A program made the position numbers and the translations under genes. Shown piece after piece: positions 50,540 through 63,744 of a DNA stretch of 64,000 bases. The notes beneath the pieces are model-generated. The model had not been told where the DNA came from, ran no database searches, and saw nothing but the letters and a program-made list of their open reading frames with translations. Within the stretch, counting starts at the first letter, position 1. Each line of letters begins with the position of its first letter. Where the stretch lies: contig CAVTON010000001.1 in NCBI GenBank assembly GCA_963736455.1, positions 2,356,001 through 2,420,000 on the forward strand, given 5' to 3'. The DNA is from DAHUXD01 sp963736455 (GTDB lineage: Bacteria > Acidobacteriota > Thermoanaerobaculia > UBA5066 > Gp7-AA6).

Positions 50540-51141
50540 GCGCTTCTCCTCTTCTCGCCGGCCGTGTCGGAAAACAGCATCCGCTGGAGCCGCCGGTCGG
50601 ACGTCAACTCCGGATGAAAGGTCGCCGCCGCGACGTTTCCCTGGCGCACGAGAACGGGCTCGCCGTCATGCGTCGCGAGGACCTCGACTTCCGGACCCAC
50701 CCGGCGGATCCGCGGCGCCCGGATGAAAACCGCCGGCAGAGGCGATCCGAGCGCCGGAGCGACGGCCTCCGCGACGAACGAATCGACCTGCCGCCCATAG
50801 GCGTTGCGCTCGATGGAGACGTCGATCAGGCCGAGGCCTCTCTGCGGCGGATTCGAGACGTCGCGGGCGAGCACGATCGCTCCGGCGCAGGTCCCGAGGA
50901 TCGGCCGGCCGCTTCGCGCAAACTCGCGAAACGCGTCCTCCCAGGGCTCCGCCTCGAAGAACTTCCACAGCGTCGTGGACTCGCCCCCTGGAATGATCAG
51001 ACCGCCGGCGCGCGCCAGGTCCGCCGGCCGCTTCGCCTCGATGCTCTCGACGCCGATCTCCGCGAGGGCCTTTCGATGCGCCTCGAAGTCGCCCTGGAGC
51101 GCGAGGACCGCCACTGCCCCTCCTCCGGCCGCCATCACCAT
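50536..51141 (-). CDS. pdxT: PdxT, glutaminase subunit of pyridoxal 5'-phosphate synthase
   Basis: A 201-residue class I-like amidotransferase that supplies ammonia to PdxS. VAVLALQGDFEAHRKAL, GLIIPGGESTT, the nucleophile Cys in PILGTCAGAIVLA and the His/Glu pair in ATFHPELTSD are all present. Two starts are possible, ATG 51141 and ATG 51135; both overlap the pdxS stop, so translation is coupled. Confidence 0.96.
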   Translation of the reverse strand: MVMAAGGGAVAVLALQGDFEAHRKALAEIGVESIEAKRPADLARAGGLIIPGGESTTLWKFFEAEPWEDAFREFARSGRPILGTCAGAIVLARDVSNPPQRGLGLIDVSIERNAYGRQVDSFVAEAVAPALGSPLPAVFIRAPRIRRVGPEVEVLATHDGEPVLVRQGNVAAATFHPELTSDRRLQRMLFSDTAGEKRRSA

Positions 51142-52019
51142 CCGCGCGTCTGGAGCTGGGCTTCCTCGGGGAGGCTCGCCGCCTCGATTCCCTTCATCCC
51201 CGAGCCGAGCGACTCCTCCGCGGAAAGCAGGGCCTCGGCATCGCGCCAGTGCGTCGTCGCCTTGACGATCGCGCGCGCCCGGTTTTCCGGATCGTCCGAC
51301 TTGAAGATCCCGGACCCGACGAAGATCGCCTCGGCGCCGAGCTGCATGCAGAGCGCCGCGTCGGCCGGAGTCGCGATTCCCCCGGCGGCGAAGTTCGGGA
51401 CTGGCAGCTTGCCCTTTTCCGCGACCTCGACGACGAGCTCGTACGGCGCCTGCAGACGCTTGGCCGCGGCCATGAGCTCGTCCTTCGAGAGTTGCGTGAG
51501 CATCCGCATCTCGCGATGCACCTCTCTCAGGTGCCGGACGGCGTGAACGATGTCGCCGGTGCCCGCCTCCCCCTTCGTCCGGATCATCGCGGCGCCTTCG
51601 CCGATCCGCCGCAGCGCCTCGCCGAGGTTGCGGCAGCCGCAGACGAACGGCACCGAGAACTCGTGCTTGGAAACGTGGTTCTCCTCGTCGGCCGGGGTGA
51701 GGACCTCGGACTCGTCGATGAAGTCGACCTTCAGGGCCTCGAGCACCCGGGCCTCGGCGAGATGTCCGATCCGGCACTTGGCCATGACCGGGATCGACAC
51801 CGCCCGCTGGATCTCGCGGATCTTCGAGACCGGCGACATCCGCGCCACTCCCCCATCGCGACGAATGTCGGCCGGAACGCGCTCGAGCGCCATGACCGCC
51901 GCGGCGCCGGCCGCCTCGGCGATCTTCGCCTGTTCGGCGTTGACGACGTCCATGATGACGCCGCCCTTGAGCATTTCGGCCAGACCGACCTTCAAGCGAA
52001 ATCGTTCGTTCATCGGCAT
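51135..52019 (-). CDS. pdxS: PdxS, pyridoxal 5'-phosphate synthase subunit
   Basis: A 294-residue TIM-barrel enzyme that builds PLP from ribose 5-phosphate, glyceraldehyde 3-phosphate and ammonia. GLAEMLKGGVIMDVVNAEQA, ALERVPADIRRDGGVARMS, the lysine in VMAKCRIGH, CGCRNLGEALRRI, IRTKGEAGTGDIVHAVRH and LPVPNFAAGGIATPADAALC are strongly conserved. The ATG at 52019 has AGGAAGGG upstream. pdxR lies 26 bases before it on the same strand. Confidence 0.97.
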   Translation of the reverse strand: MPMNERFRLKVGLAEMLKGGVIMDVVNAEQAKIAEAAGAAAVMALERVPADIRRDGGVARMSPVSKIREIQRAVSIPVMAKCRIGHLAEARVLEALKVDFIDESEVLTPADEENHVSKHEFSVPFVCGCRNLGEALRRIGEGAAMIRTKGEAGTGDIVHAVRHLREVHREMRMLTQLSKDELMAAAKRLQAPYELVVEVAEKGKLPVPNFAAGGIATPADAALCMQLGAEAIFVGSGIFKSDDPENRARAIVKATTHWRDAEALLSAEESLGSGMKGIEAASLPEEAQLQTRGW

Positions 52020-52045
52020 GGTTCGTCCCTTCCTTTCATGTCTCC

Positions 52046-53500
52046 CTACACGACCGGCGCGGCCAGCGCCGCGCTCGACCCTCTCTGCACCTGACGAATG
52101 GCCTCGCCGAGCAGCGCGATTCCATTCGGAATGTCTCTCCGTTCGACCCGCGACACGGAGAGGCGAACGTGGGGGCGATCCTCCCCTCTCGGGTCGAAGT
52201 CCTGGCCCGGCGAGACGCCGACCCCTCGCGCGGCCGCGGCCTCGGCGACGCGGCGGCCGGAGATCCCGCCCGGCAGATGAAGCCAGAAGAGAGGGTTGGA
52301 TCCCTCGCCTCCCCACCAGCGGATTTCCGGGATCTCCGCCGAAAGCGTCTGCGCGGCCGACGCCGAGCGTTGAGCCACCTCCTCGGCGCGGCTGGCGCGA
52401 GCCTTGCGATCCGATCCGGCCCGCAGGAACGCCGCGACCGCCGCCTGGAGCGGCACGGGAGTCTGAAAGTCGGTCGCCTTCTTCATCCGGGCCAGGCGCT
52501 CGACGATTGGACGGGCAGCCGCGATCCAGCCGATCCGGAATCCGGGCACGAGATCCTTCGACAGCGTTCCGAGCCACACGGTGCGCTCCGATTCGCGCGC
52601 GGCGAGCGGCAGCCGCCCGGGCTCCGGTTCCTCGTAGCCGTCCTCGATCAGGAGCGCGCCGGCCGAGATGGCGGCATCGAGCGCGGCGGCCCGGCGCGCC
52701 TCGCTCGCCGTCACGCCGGTCGGGTTCTGCCGCTCGGGCATCAGGTAGACGAGCTTCGCGCCCTTCGACAGAAGGGGCGAGGAGTCGGGCCCCAATTCGT
52801 CCATCGGGAGAGCCAGCAGCTGGACCCCCGAAAGGCGAGCCAGCGTCAGCGCACCCGAGTAGGTCGGCGATTCGACCGCGACCACGTCCCCCGGATCGGC
52901 GAACGTCCGGAAGAGCAGGTCGAGTCCCTGCTGGGCCCCGCTGACGACCAGGATCTCTTCGGGAGGTCGGGTGATGCCGGACTCGGCGAGCCGCCGCGAG
53001 ATCTCGTCACGAAGCTCTTCGAGGCCGAGTGGAGGAGCGTACTGCCACAGGTCTCGACGCCGGCTCCAGGCATACGCGAGGGTCCGCGTGAATTCCTCGA
53101 GGGGAAAGTAGCGCTCGTCCGGCGCCAGGCGCGAGAAGTCGGCGACCCACGGCGAGCGAGTGGAGAGGGGAGTCTCGTCCGCCAGCTCCGCCGCCCTTCG
53201 GGAGAGGAGATCCTCGAGCCGCGGAGGCGGTCGCAGACGCGGGCGGGCCCGCACGGTCGTGCCGCTGCCGACCCGCCCGGAAACCAGGCCCTCGTCCTGG
53301 AGCCGGCGATAGGCCGCCTGCACGGTTCCGCGGTTGATTCCGAGCGCGGCGGCGACCTCGCGGGTGGTCGGAAGCCGTGTGTTTTCGTCGACGGCTCCGG
53401 CCGCGATCCATCGCTCGATCGCGGTGTAGAGCTGATCGGCAATCGGAAGACCCGAGCCGCGAGCGATGTTGATCTGCTCGAGATCCAATTGGCCCGCCAT
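52046..53500 (-). CDS. pdxR: PdxR-type MocR/GntR transcription regulator with aminotransferase domain
   Basis: A 484-residue regulator. Residues about 10-80 are a GntR winged helix (IADQLYTAIERWIAAG, RLPTTREVAAALGINRGTV). Residues about 110-475 are a type I aminotransferase fold with the PLP lysine in GTLSKDLVPGFRIGW and PERQNPTG. MocR proteins sense PLP, and its position just upstream of pdxS-pdxT makes regulation of B6 synthesis the likely role. Here it is co-directional with pdxST, not divergent, so it probably also controls its own operon through the repeats at 53485-53511. Confidence 0.92.
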   Translation of the reverse strand: MAGQLDLEQINIARGSGLPIADQLYTAIERWIAAGAVDENTRLPTTREVAAALGINRGTVQAAYRRLQDEGLVSGRVGSGTTVRARPRLRPPPRLEDLLSRRAAELADETPLSTRSPWVADFSRLAPDERYFPLEEFTRTLAYAWSRRRDLWQYAPPLGLEELRDEISRRLAESGITRPPEEILVVSGAQQGLDLLFRTFADPGDVVAVESPTYSGALTLARLSGVQLLALPMDELGPDSSPLLSKGAKLVYLMPERQNPTGVTASEARRAAALDAAISAGALLIEDGYEEPEPGRLPLAARESERTVWLGTLSKDLVPGFRIGWIAAARPIVERLARMKKATDFQTPVPLQAAVAAFLRAGSDRKARASRAEEVAQRSASAAQTLSAEIPEIRWWGGEGSNPLFWLHLPGGISGRRVAEAAAARGVGVSPGQDFDPRGEDRPHVRLSVSRVERRDIPNGIALLGEAIRQVQRGSSAALAAPVV

Positions 53501-53511
53501 CGAGCCAATTG
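53485..53511 (-). promoter_or_regulatory. Candidate PdxR operator: direct repeats spaced two helical turns
   Basis: CCAATTG occurs at 53485-53491 and again at 53505-53511, exactly 20 bases apart and within the wider match GA(T/G)CCAATTG. One copy is in the first codons of pdxR and the other just upstream of its ATG. MocR regulators commonly bind direct repeats. TAATAC on the minus strand just upstream (53516-53511) could be the -10 box. Confidence 0.45.
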
Positions 53512-53560
53512 TATTAGTCAGGACCTCAGGAAGGCAAGTGGACGACCGAGCTGTGATGCG

Positions 53561-53615
53561 ATGTAGTTATTACAAGATAAATATGTGTATTAACAGATAG
53601 TTACGAAATTACTAC
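53561..53615. other. AT-rich island upstream of pdxR
   Basis: 42 of 55 bases are A or T in otherwise GC-rich DNA. It lies between the DUF507 stop and pdxR and contains imperfectly inverted GTAGTTATT/AATTACTAC pieces at its ends. It may be a promoter/UP-element region for the pdx operon; no coding potential was seen. Confidence 0.5.
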
Positions 53616-53622
53616 TGCAGGC

Positions 53623-53889
53623 TCATGCTCCATGCTTACGGAGCTCGTCCTCGAGAGCCCTCGAAAACTGAAAGTCTCGCTCCGTTTCCGACAGGTTCTT
53701 TCGCCTGGCCAACTGTGCCCTGACTTTCTCCTCGAGCCCGTCGAGCTCCGAATAGCTGTCCGTGAGCTCTCGGACCACGGCCCTGCGAGCGGTCTCGTCG
53801 TCGGACTTCTGCTCGAGATTCCGGTTCTCCTTGAGGCCTTTCAGGACCACCCGGGACAAGTACAGGATCCTGTCCGCGGAGACCTTCAC
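53623..53889 (-). CDS. DUF507-family protein
   Basis: An 88-residue, mainly helical protein fitting the single-domain DUF507 pattern (VSADRILYLSRVVLKGLKEN, then EKVRAQLARRKNLSETERDF). The function is unknown. GTG 53889 overlaps the stop of the transaldolase-like gene (GTGA), so the two are co-translated. Confidence 0.75.
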   Translation of the reverse strand: MKVSADRILYLSRVVLKGLKENRNLEQKSDDETARRAVVRELTDSYSELDGLEEKVRAQLARRKNLSETERDFQFSRALEDELRKHGA

Positions 53890-54509
53890 GACGGCCTCCC
53901 TGCCCGCAGGCCGTCTGAGAACGGGTGCCGGAAGAGCTGTTCGAGAACGTCGGCCGGCAGGGCTGCGACGTCCGCGCCCATCAGGGCCGCGTCGAGAACG
54001 TGGATGGGGTTGCGGGCCTCCGCGACCAGGATCTGGGTCTGGAACCCGTAATTGTCGTAGACGCGGATGATCTGCTCGACGAGGTCCATCCCGATCGATC
54101 CAGCGTCGTCGAGGGGTCCCACGGCGGGCGCGACGTAGCTCACGCTGGCCTTGGCGGCGATCAGGCCCTGGGCCATCGAGAAGCAGCCCGAAGCGCAGGT
54201 CGCGATCTGGTCCTGGGCAAAGAGGCGCGCCACGCGCATCCCCTCCGGCCGCAGGGGCAGACGGACGACGATGTCCTTGCCGAGCTTGGCGAGCTCGCGC
54301 CCCTCCTTGTACATGCCCTTCGGGTCGTCGGATTCGGTCTCGACGAGCACGGGTCCATCGGTCAACGACGCGAGCTCTCGGACGGCCTTGCGGTAGTCGA
54401 TCCCGGCCTCTTCGGCCCCGCGCATCGACACCCAGGCGCCGTCGAGAAGCCCGAGTTCCTTGACCCGGCGGGCATCATCCGGATTGGCGCTGTCCAGAAA
54501 GAATCGCAT
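53886..54509 (-). CDS. Transaldolase/fructose-6-phosphate aldolase-fold protein lacking the catalytic lysine
   Basis: A 207-residue TIM-barrel protein aligned over its whole length with the TalC/FSA family: MRFFLDSANPDDARRVKELG, LVETESDDPKGMYKEGRELA, SVSYVAPAVGPLDDAGSIG, IIRVYDNYGF and HVLDAALMGADVAALPADVL. The Schiff-base lysine, normally in VVKxPxT, is R83 (DIVVRLPLRPEG). The substrate loop VTTNPSL is replaced by VSMRGAE, and the NxTLIFS segment by CASGCFS. It is therefore unlikely to be an aldolase. The frame is intact and is followed by coupled DUF507, so it seems kept for another role. Confidence 0.82.
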   Translation of the reverse strand: MRFFLDSANPDDARRVKELGLLDGAWVSMRGAEEAGIDYRKAVRELASLTDGPVLVETESDDPKGMYKEGRELAKLGKDIVVRLPLRPEGMRVARLFAQDQIATCASGCFSMAQGLIAAKASVSYVAPAVGPLDDAGSIGMDLVEQIIRVYDNYGFQTQILVAEARNPIHVLDAALMGADVAALPADVLEQLFRHPFSDGLRAGRPS

Positions 54510-54590
54510 GGAGCGCGGATTCTATAACCAGAGGGCGAGGGCGGCAGACCGACGGATGAAGCGGGGAAGCCGAAGGCCGGGGATCGGGCC

Positions 54591-57233
<2,643 letters not shown>

Positions 57234-57237
57234 CGGA

Positions 57238-59654
<2,417 letters not shown>

Positions 59655-59658
<4 letters not shown>

Positions 59659-60770
59659 CGGTCTCCTCGTCCGCCCTGGACGGCCCGCAGCGGCCGCGTG
59701 GCCAACGCCGTCCCGGCGCGCACCTCGACGACCGCGGCCGCCCGCCGGGCCCAGCGCGGCGCCGGTGCGGCCGTCGTCAGGATCACGCAGGCCTCCGGCG
59801 GCAGGGCCTCGAAGAATTCCTCGGCCGATGCCTCCGAGAGGCCGGCGTCGAAATCGTCGGCGCCGAAGAGGGGAGCCTCTCCGGCGGCCGCGACCGATCG
59901 CCACTCCGCCAGGCGCACGAGGGCCATCGTCCGCGCGATCTCGCCCGAGGACGCCTCGGACGAAAGCGGCCGGTCCCGGCGACTCCAGGCCAGGTCGTCG
60001 CGGTGCGGTCCCGCGAGCGAATATCCGCGGCGCCGCTCCAGGGCCGCGAGCCGGCGGCAGGCCGACCGGATCTCATCGGCGCCATCGTTCGGCGCCGAAT
60101 ACGCGGCGCGGATCCCGGCGTAGTCGCCGCCGGCGTTTCGGGCGAGGTCTTCGAATTCCCGCTGCCAGAGCTCGAGGGCGGCCAGGCGATGGCGGCGCAC
60201 CGCGGCGCCCGACACGGCGAGCTCCTCGGTCCAGGCTTCGAGCTCGTCGTCGGAGCCGGAGCCCTTCGTCTTCCAGCGGACCAGGAGGGCATTGCGTTCG
60301 CGCAGGGCGGCGGCATAGCGGACCAGATCCGCCCCGGCCGCCGGACGGATTCCGACGACGAGCCGATCGAGAAATCGCCGCCGAGCGGAGGGGGAGCCCG
60401 AGAGAATCTCCCGATGCTCGGGCGCGAGGAACACCGCCGGGGCGAGCTCCGAGATCTCCCGGAACCCCGCCGGTTTGCCGGCGCGCAGGAACACGCGCCC
60501 CTGCTCTCTCGACCAGGCGACCGCGATGGGCTCGGGCCCTCGGCGTCCCGAAACGGTCGCGTGGATCTCGAACTGGTCGCCCGAGGCGGCCATCTCGCCC
60601 GGAAGCGCACCGCGGAAGGAGCGCTGCCCGCAGAGAAGAGCAACCGCCTCGAGCAGGTTGGTCTTGCCCTGCGCGTTCTCTCCCGTGACGAGCGTGACGC
60701 CGGTATCGAAGGAGACCGGGTCGGGGGAGAGGTTACGGAAGCCGCGGCTCGAGAGTTCGAAGAGGTGCAA
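59655..60770 (-). CDS. recF: RecF, recombination mediator ATPase
   Basis: A 371-residue SMC-like ATPase that helps load RecA at gaps. Walker A is TGENAQGKTNLLEA. FLAPEHREILSGSPSARRRFLD, YSLAGPHRDDLAW and the signature SSEASSGEIARTMALVRLAE are present. The start is TTG 60770 (MHLFELSSRGFRNL) with AAAGGA upstream; the longer frame from 60863 adds residues unlike RecF. Confidence 0.94.
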
Positions 60771-60787
60771 TCGGTTCCTTTGCGGGA

Positions 60788-61900
60788 TCAGAGTCGCATC
60801 GGCATGACGACGTAGGTGTAGCGGGAAGCGCCCTCGATGCCGCTGCCGGGCTGACACTGGCACTGGGTGTTTTCATCCTTGAGCTCGAGCCGCACCTTCT
60901 CCGACTCGGCTTCCTCGAGAAAGTCGAGAAGGTACTGGGCGTTCAATCCGATCGAGAGCCCTTCGCCGGAAAACTCGACGTCGAGCGTCTCGGTGCCCTC
61001 GCCGAGCTCCTGGCTCGCCGACGCGATCGTCAGGAGCCCGTCTTCGAACGACAGCTTCACGCCGCGGGAGCGCTCGGACGAAAAGAGAGCGACGCGCCGG
61101 ATCGCGGCCTGGGTGGCTGCCGTCGGAACCATCGCCACGCGGTCGTTCGATTTCGAGAGGATCTTCTCGTAGTCCGGAAAATTCACGTCGAGAAGCCTCG
61201 CGATCAGCTGCCGGTTGCCGACCGTGAACAGAAGGTGGTTTTCGGAATGGCGGATCTCGACCCTCGTATCCCCTCCCCCATCCATCTTGAGGATTTCCGC
61301 CAGGGCCTTCTTCGGGATCAGCACGTTCGGAAGGGTCGCCTTGGCGTCTTCTTTGGGAAAGTCGATCAGGGCGAGACGGTGCCCATCGGTCGCGACGAGC
61401 TCGAACTCCTTGCCCTTGTCCTTCAACAGGGCGCCCATGAGTTGGAACCGTGTCTCCTCGGCGGATACAGCGTATAAAACCTTACGAGTCAATCGTTTCC
61501 ATAGATCAAGGGGAAACGAGACTCCCTTCTTGGCCTCCACTTTCGGGACCGTCGGAAAGTCCTCCGACGGCTGCGCGACCAGCCGGAAGCTCGATCTCTG
61601 GCACGTAACCCCCAAATAGTGGTTTTCCATGAGCTTCAGTGCCACGTCCGCTTCGGGAAGATTGCGGATGAGGTCGAACAGTTTGCGGGCCGGGACGGTC
61701 ACGCTCCCCGGCCGGGAGACCTTCGCCTCGGTCTGGGAAAGGAGCGTGAGGTCGAGATCCGTCGACGTGAAGCTCAGGTGTCCGTCGGAGGCGCGAAGGA
61801 GGATGTTCGAAAGGATCGGGATCGTGTTCTTCCTCTCGACGACTCCCTGCATGAGCGTGAGCTCATTCAGGAAATCTCCCCTCTTGACCGTCAACTCCAT
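60788..61900 (-). CDS. dnaN: DNA polymerase III beta sliding clamp
   Basis: A 370-residue clamp with three repeated clamp domains: GVVERKNTIPILSNILLRAS, LYAVSAEETRFQLMGALLKD with VATDGHRLALIDFP, and the C-terminal RYTYVVMPMRL. The ATG at 61900 has GGAGG ten to fifteen bases upstream. It follows dnaA after a 228-base gap that holds its own candidate promoter. Confidence 0.98.
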   Translation of the reverse strand: MELTVKRGDFLNELTLMQGVVERKNTIPILSNILLRASDGHLSFTSTDLDLTLLSQTEAKVSRPGSVTVPARKLFDLIRNLPEADVALKLMENHYLGVTCQRSSFRLVAQPSEDFPTVPKVEAKKGVSFPLDLWKRLTRKVLYAVSAEETRFQLMGALLKDKGKEFELVATDGHRLALIDFPKEDAKATLPNVLIPKKALAEILKMDGGGDTRVEIRHSENHLLFTVGNRQLIARLLDVNFPDYEKILSKSNDRVAMVPTAATQAAIRRVALFSSERSRGVKLSFEDGLLTIASASQELGEGTETLDVEFSGEGLSIGLNAQYLLDFLEEAESEKVRLELKDENTQCQCQPGSGIEGASRYTYVVMPMRL

Positions 61901-61940
61901 GGGATTTTCCTACCTCCGAACAGAGAAAAAAGTCTATCAC

Positions 61941-61968
61941 ATTTAACCGTATTCGTAGGACCGTTCAA
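61941..61968 (-). promoter_or_regulatory. Candidate dnaN promoter
   Basis: On the minus strand TTGAAC (61968-61963) and TTAAAT (61946-61941) are 16 bases apart, in an A/T-rich part of the dnaA-dnaN gap, about 40 bases before the dnaN start. The rest of the 228-base gap shows no gene. Confidence 0.4.
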
Positions 61969-62128
61969 AAAAGCGAGATCTCGAAAAAAGCCAATGAAAA
62001 TGGGGTCAAAACGCGCATCGGCTCTGTGGAGCGCGCGGCCGTTCATCCGCAGTTGCGTCCGGATCACGAGCGTGCTTCGCGGTGCGGAAAACGGCGCGGC
62101 GGAAATCTCGTCGCGGACCGAGCATCGG

Positions 62129-63454
62129 TCAGCGATACGGCTGCAGGAACCCCTCGATGACCCTGCGGAAATCGGAGTCGTCTTCGACCATCCGTTCGAT
62201 CTTTTCGACCGAGTGCATGACCGTCGAGTGGTGCTTGTCGTTGAAGAGCCGCCCGATCTCCGGGTACGACAGGGGAGTCAGCTTCCGGCACAGGTACATG
62301 GCGACCTGGCGGGGGAAGGCGACGGGCTTGGCGTTCGATTTCGCCTTCATGTCCGAGACCCGCAGACCGTAGTGGGAGGCCACGGCCTTGAGGATGTCGG
62401 AAGGAGTGGCGCGGTGCTCCTCGTTTCCGACGATGTCCCGGAGGGTCTCCCGGGCGAGCTCGACCGTCAGGGGCCGTCCGGTCAGCGAGGAAAAGGCGAT
62501 GGCCCGGTTCAACCGGCCCTCGAGCTCCCGCACGTTGGACTTGACGGTCCCGGCGATGAAGAGGGCGACGTCGTTGGGGACTTCGACTTTCTCGGCCGCG
62601 GCCTTTTTGCGGATGATCGCGACCTTCATCTCGAGGTCCGGCGGCTGGATGTCGGCGATCAGTCCCCACTCGAATCGCGACCGAAGGCGCTCCTCCAGAG
62701 TCGGAATTTCCTTCGGGAGCGCGTCGGATGTGACGACGATCTGCTTCTGCGCGTCATGGAGGGCGTTGAAGGTGTGGAAGAACTCCTCCTGGGTCGAATC
62801 CTTGCCGGCGATGAACTGAACGTCGTCCATGAGCAGCACGTCGAGCTCGCGGTAGCGGCGCTTGAATTCATGCATGCGTTCGAAGCGCAGCGCATTGATC
62901 AGATCGTTCAGGAACCGTTCGGCCGAGAGGTAGAGCACGCCGGCGTCGGGATTGCGCTGGAGGATCTCGTGCGCGATCGCATGCATCAGGTGCGTCTTGC
63001 CGAGGCCGACGCCTCCGTAGAGAAAGAGCGGGTTGTACGAGCGCGACGGAGATTCCGCCACGGCGCGCGCCGCGGCATGGGCGAACTGGTTCGAGGAGCC
63101 GACGACGAAGTTCTCGAAGGTAAACCGCGGGTTGCCGGAGCTGACGCGGCCCGGGGCCGCCGGATTAGGGCCCGGGGCCGAAGCGGCCTCTCCGGACGGA
63201 GCGCCCGGCGCCGATTCGAAGCGGATCGAGAGTTGCGGGAATCCCGCTTGCGACGCTTCGCGGGCGAGCAAATCCCCGTGCCGTGACTCGATCCAATCGG
63301 CGAAAACGCGCGAGGGCACCGAAACCGTCAGCACGCCCGCTCCCGAAGCCGGGTCGAAGCCGAGCTGACGCGTCGGCCCGAACCAGGTCTTCAGCTCTTT
63401 GGCGTCGAGCTTTCCTTCGAGCTGCTTGAGGATGGAGGTCCAGATCTCGGTCAT
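62129..63454 (-). CDS. dnaA: Chromosomal replication initiator DnaA
   Basis: A 441-residue initiator. Domain I is residues 1-85 (ILKQLEGKLDAKELKTWFGP). A Pro/Ala-rich linker follows. The AAA+ domain has NPLFLYGGVGLGKTHLMHAI and LLMDDVQFIAGKDSTQEEFF. The domain IV DNA-binding helix-turn-helix ends with the DnaA signature MYLCRKLTPLSYPEIGRLF then NDKHHSTV. The ATG at 63454 has no strong ribosome site. It is divergent from rpmH. Confidence 0.98.
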   Translation of the reverse strand: MTEIWTSILKQLEGKLDAKELKTWFGPTRQLGFDPASGAGVLTVSVPSRVFADWIESRHGDLLAREASQAGFPQLSIRFESAPGAPSGEAASAPGPNPAAPGRVSSGNPRFTFENFVVGSSNQFAHAAARAVAESPSRSYNPLFLYGGVGLGKTHLMHAIAHEILQRNPDAGVLYLSAERFLNDLINALRFERMHEFKRRYRELDVLLMDDVQFIAGKDSTQEEFFHTFNALHDAQKQIVVTSDALPKEIPTLEERLRSRFEWGLIADIQPPDLEMKVAIIRKKAAAEKVEVPNDVALFIAGTVKSNVRELEGRLNRAIAFSSLTGRPLTVELARETLRDIVGNEEHRATPSDILKAVASHYGLRVSDMKAKSNAKPVAFPRQVAMYLCRKLTPLSYPEIGRLFNDKHHSTVMHSVEKIERMVEDDSDFRRVIEGFLQPYR

Positions 63455-63467
63455 GGCAAAATCTCGA

Positions 63468-63508
63468 TTTCCACAAGATTTCCACAGCTGTGGAAGCTCC
63501 TGTGGAAC
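63468..63508. other. DnaA-box cluster, probable origin element
   Basis: Four 9-mers of the form NTTCCACAN lie in 41 bases: TTTCCACAA 63468-63476, TTTCCACAG 63479-63487, and on the other strand CTTCCACAG (63496-63488) and GTTCCACAG (63508-63500). They differ from the TTATCCACA consensus mainly by TTTCC for TATCC. They lie just upstream of dnaA, next to rpmH, as origin boxes often do, and may also autoregulate dnaA. Confidence 0.6.
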
Positions 63509-63569
63509 CCGGGGGGCGGGAGTATATAGCGATCGGACCTCCGCAACCCACGGCGGACCGCTTCTTCCC

Positions 63570-63598
63570 TTGACTTCACGGCCGTCCGAACCTAGCAT
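63570..63598 (+). promoter_or_regulatory. rpmH promoter
   Basis: TTGACT (63570-63575) and TAGCAT (63593-63598) are 17 bases apart. The expected start of transcription is only about five bases before the rpmH ATG, so the leader is very short. Confidence 0.6.
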
Positions 63599-63609
63599 TC
63601 GCCCTCTTT

Positions 63610-63744
63610 ATGAAGCGCACCTTTCAACCGAACAACCGGCGCCGCAAGCGCACCCATGGCTTCCTCGTCCGGATGCGGACGCGGTCGGGCCGCGCCATCA
63701 TTTCGGCGCGCCGCCGCAAAGGGCGCAAAAGACTGACGGTGTGA
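63610..63744 (+). CDS. rpmH: 50S ribosomal protein L34
   Basis: A 44-residue, highly basic protein beginning MKRTFQPNNRRRKRTHGFLV and ending RKGRKRLTV, which matches bacterial L34 along its length (KRTYQPS..RR.R.HGFR.RM.T..GR.V..RRR.KGR..L). It is too short for ordinary gene tracks. The stop overlaps the GTG of rnpA. Confidence 0.96.
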   Translation: MKRTFQPNNRRRKRTHGFLVRMRTRSGRAIISARRRKGRKRLTV

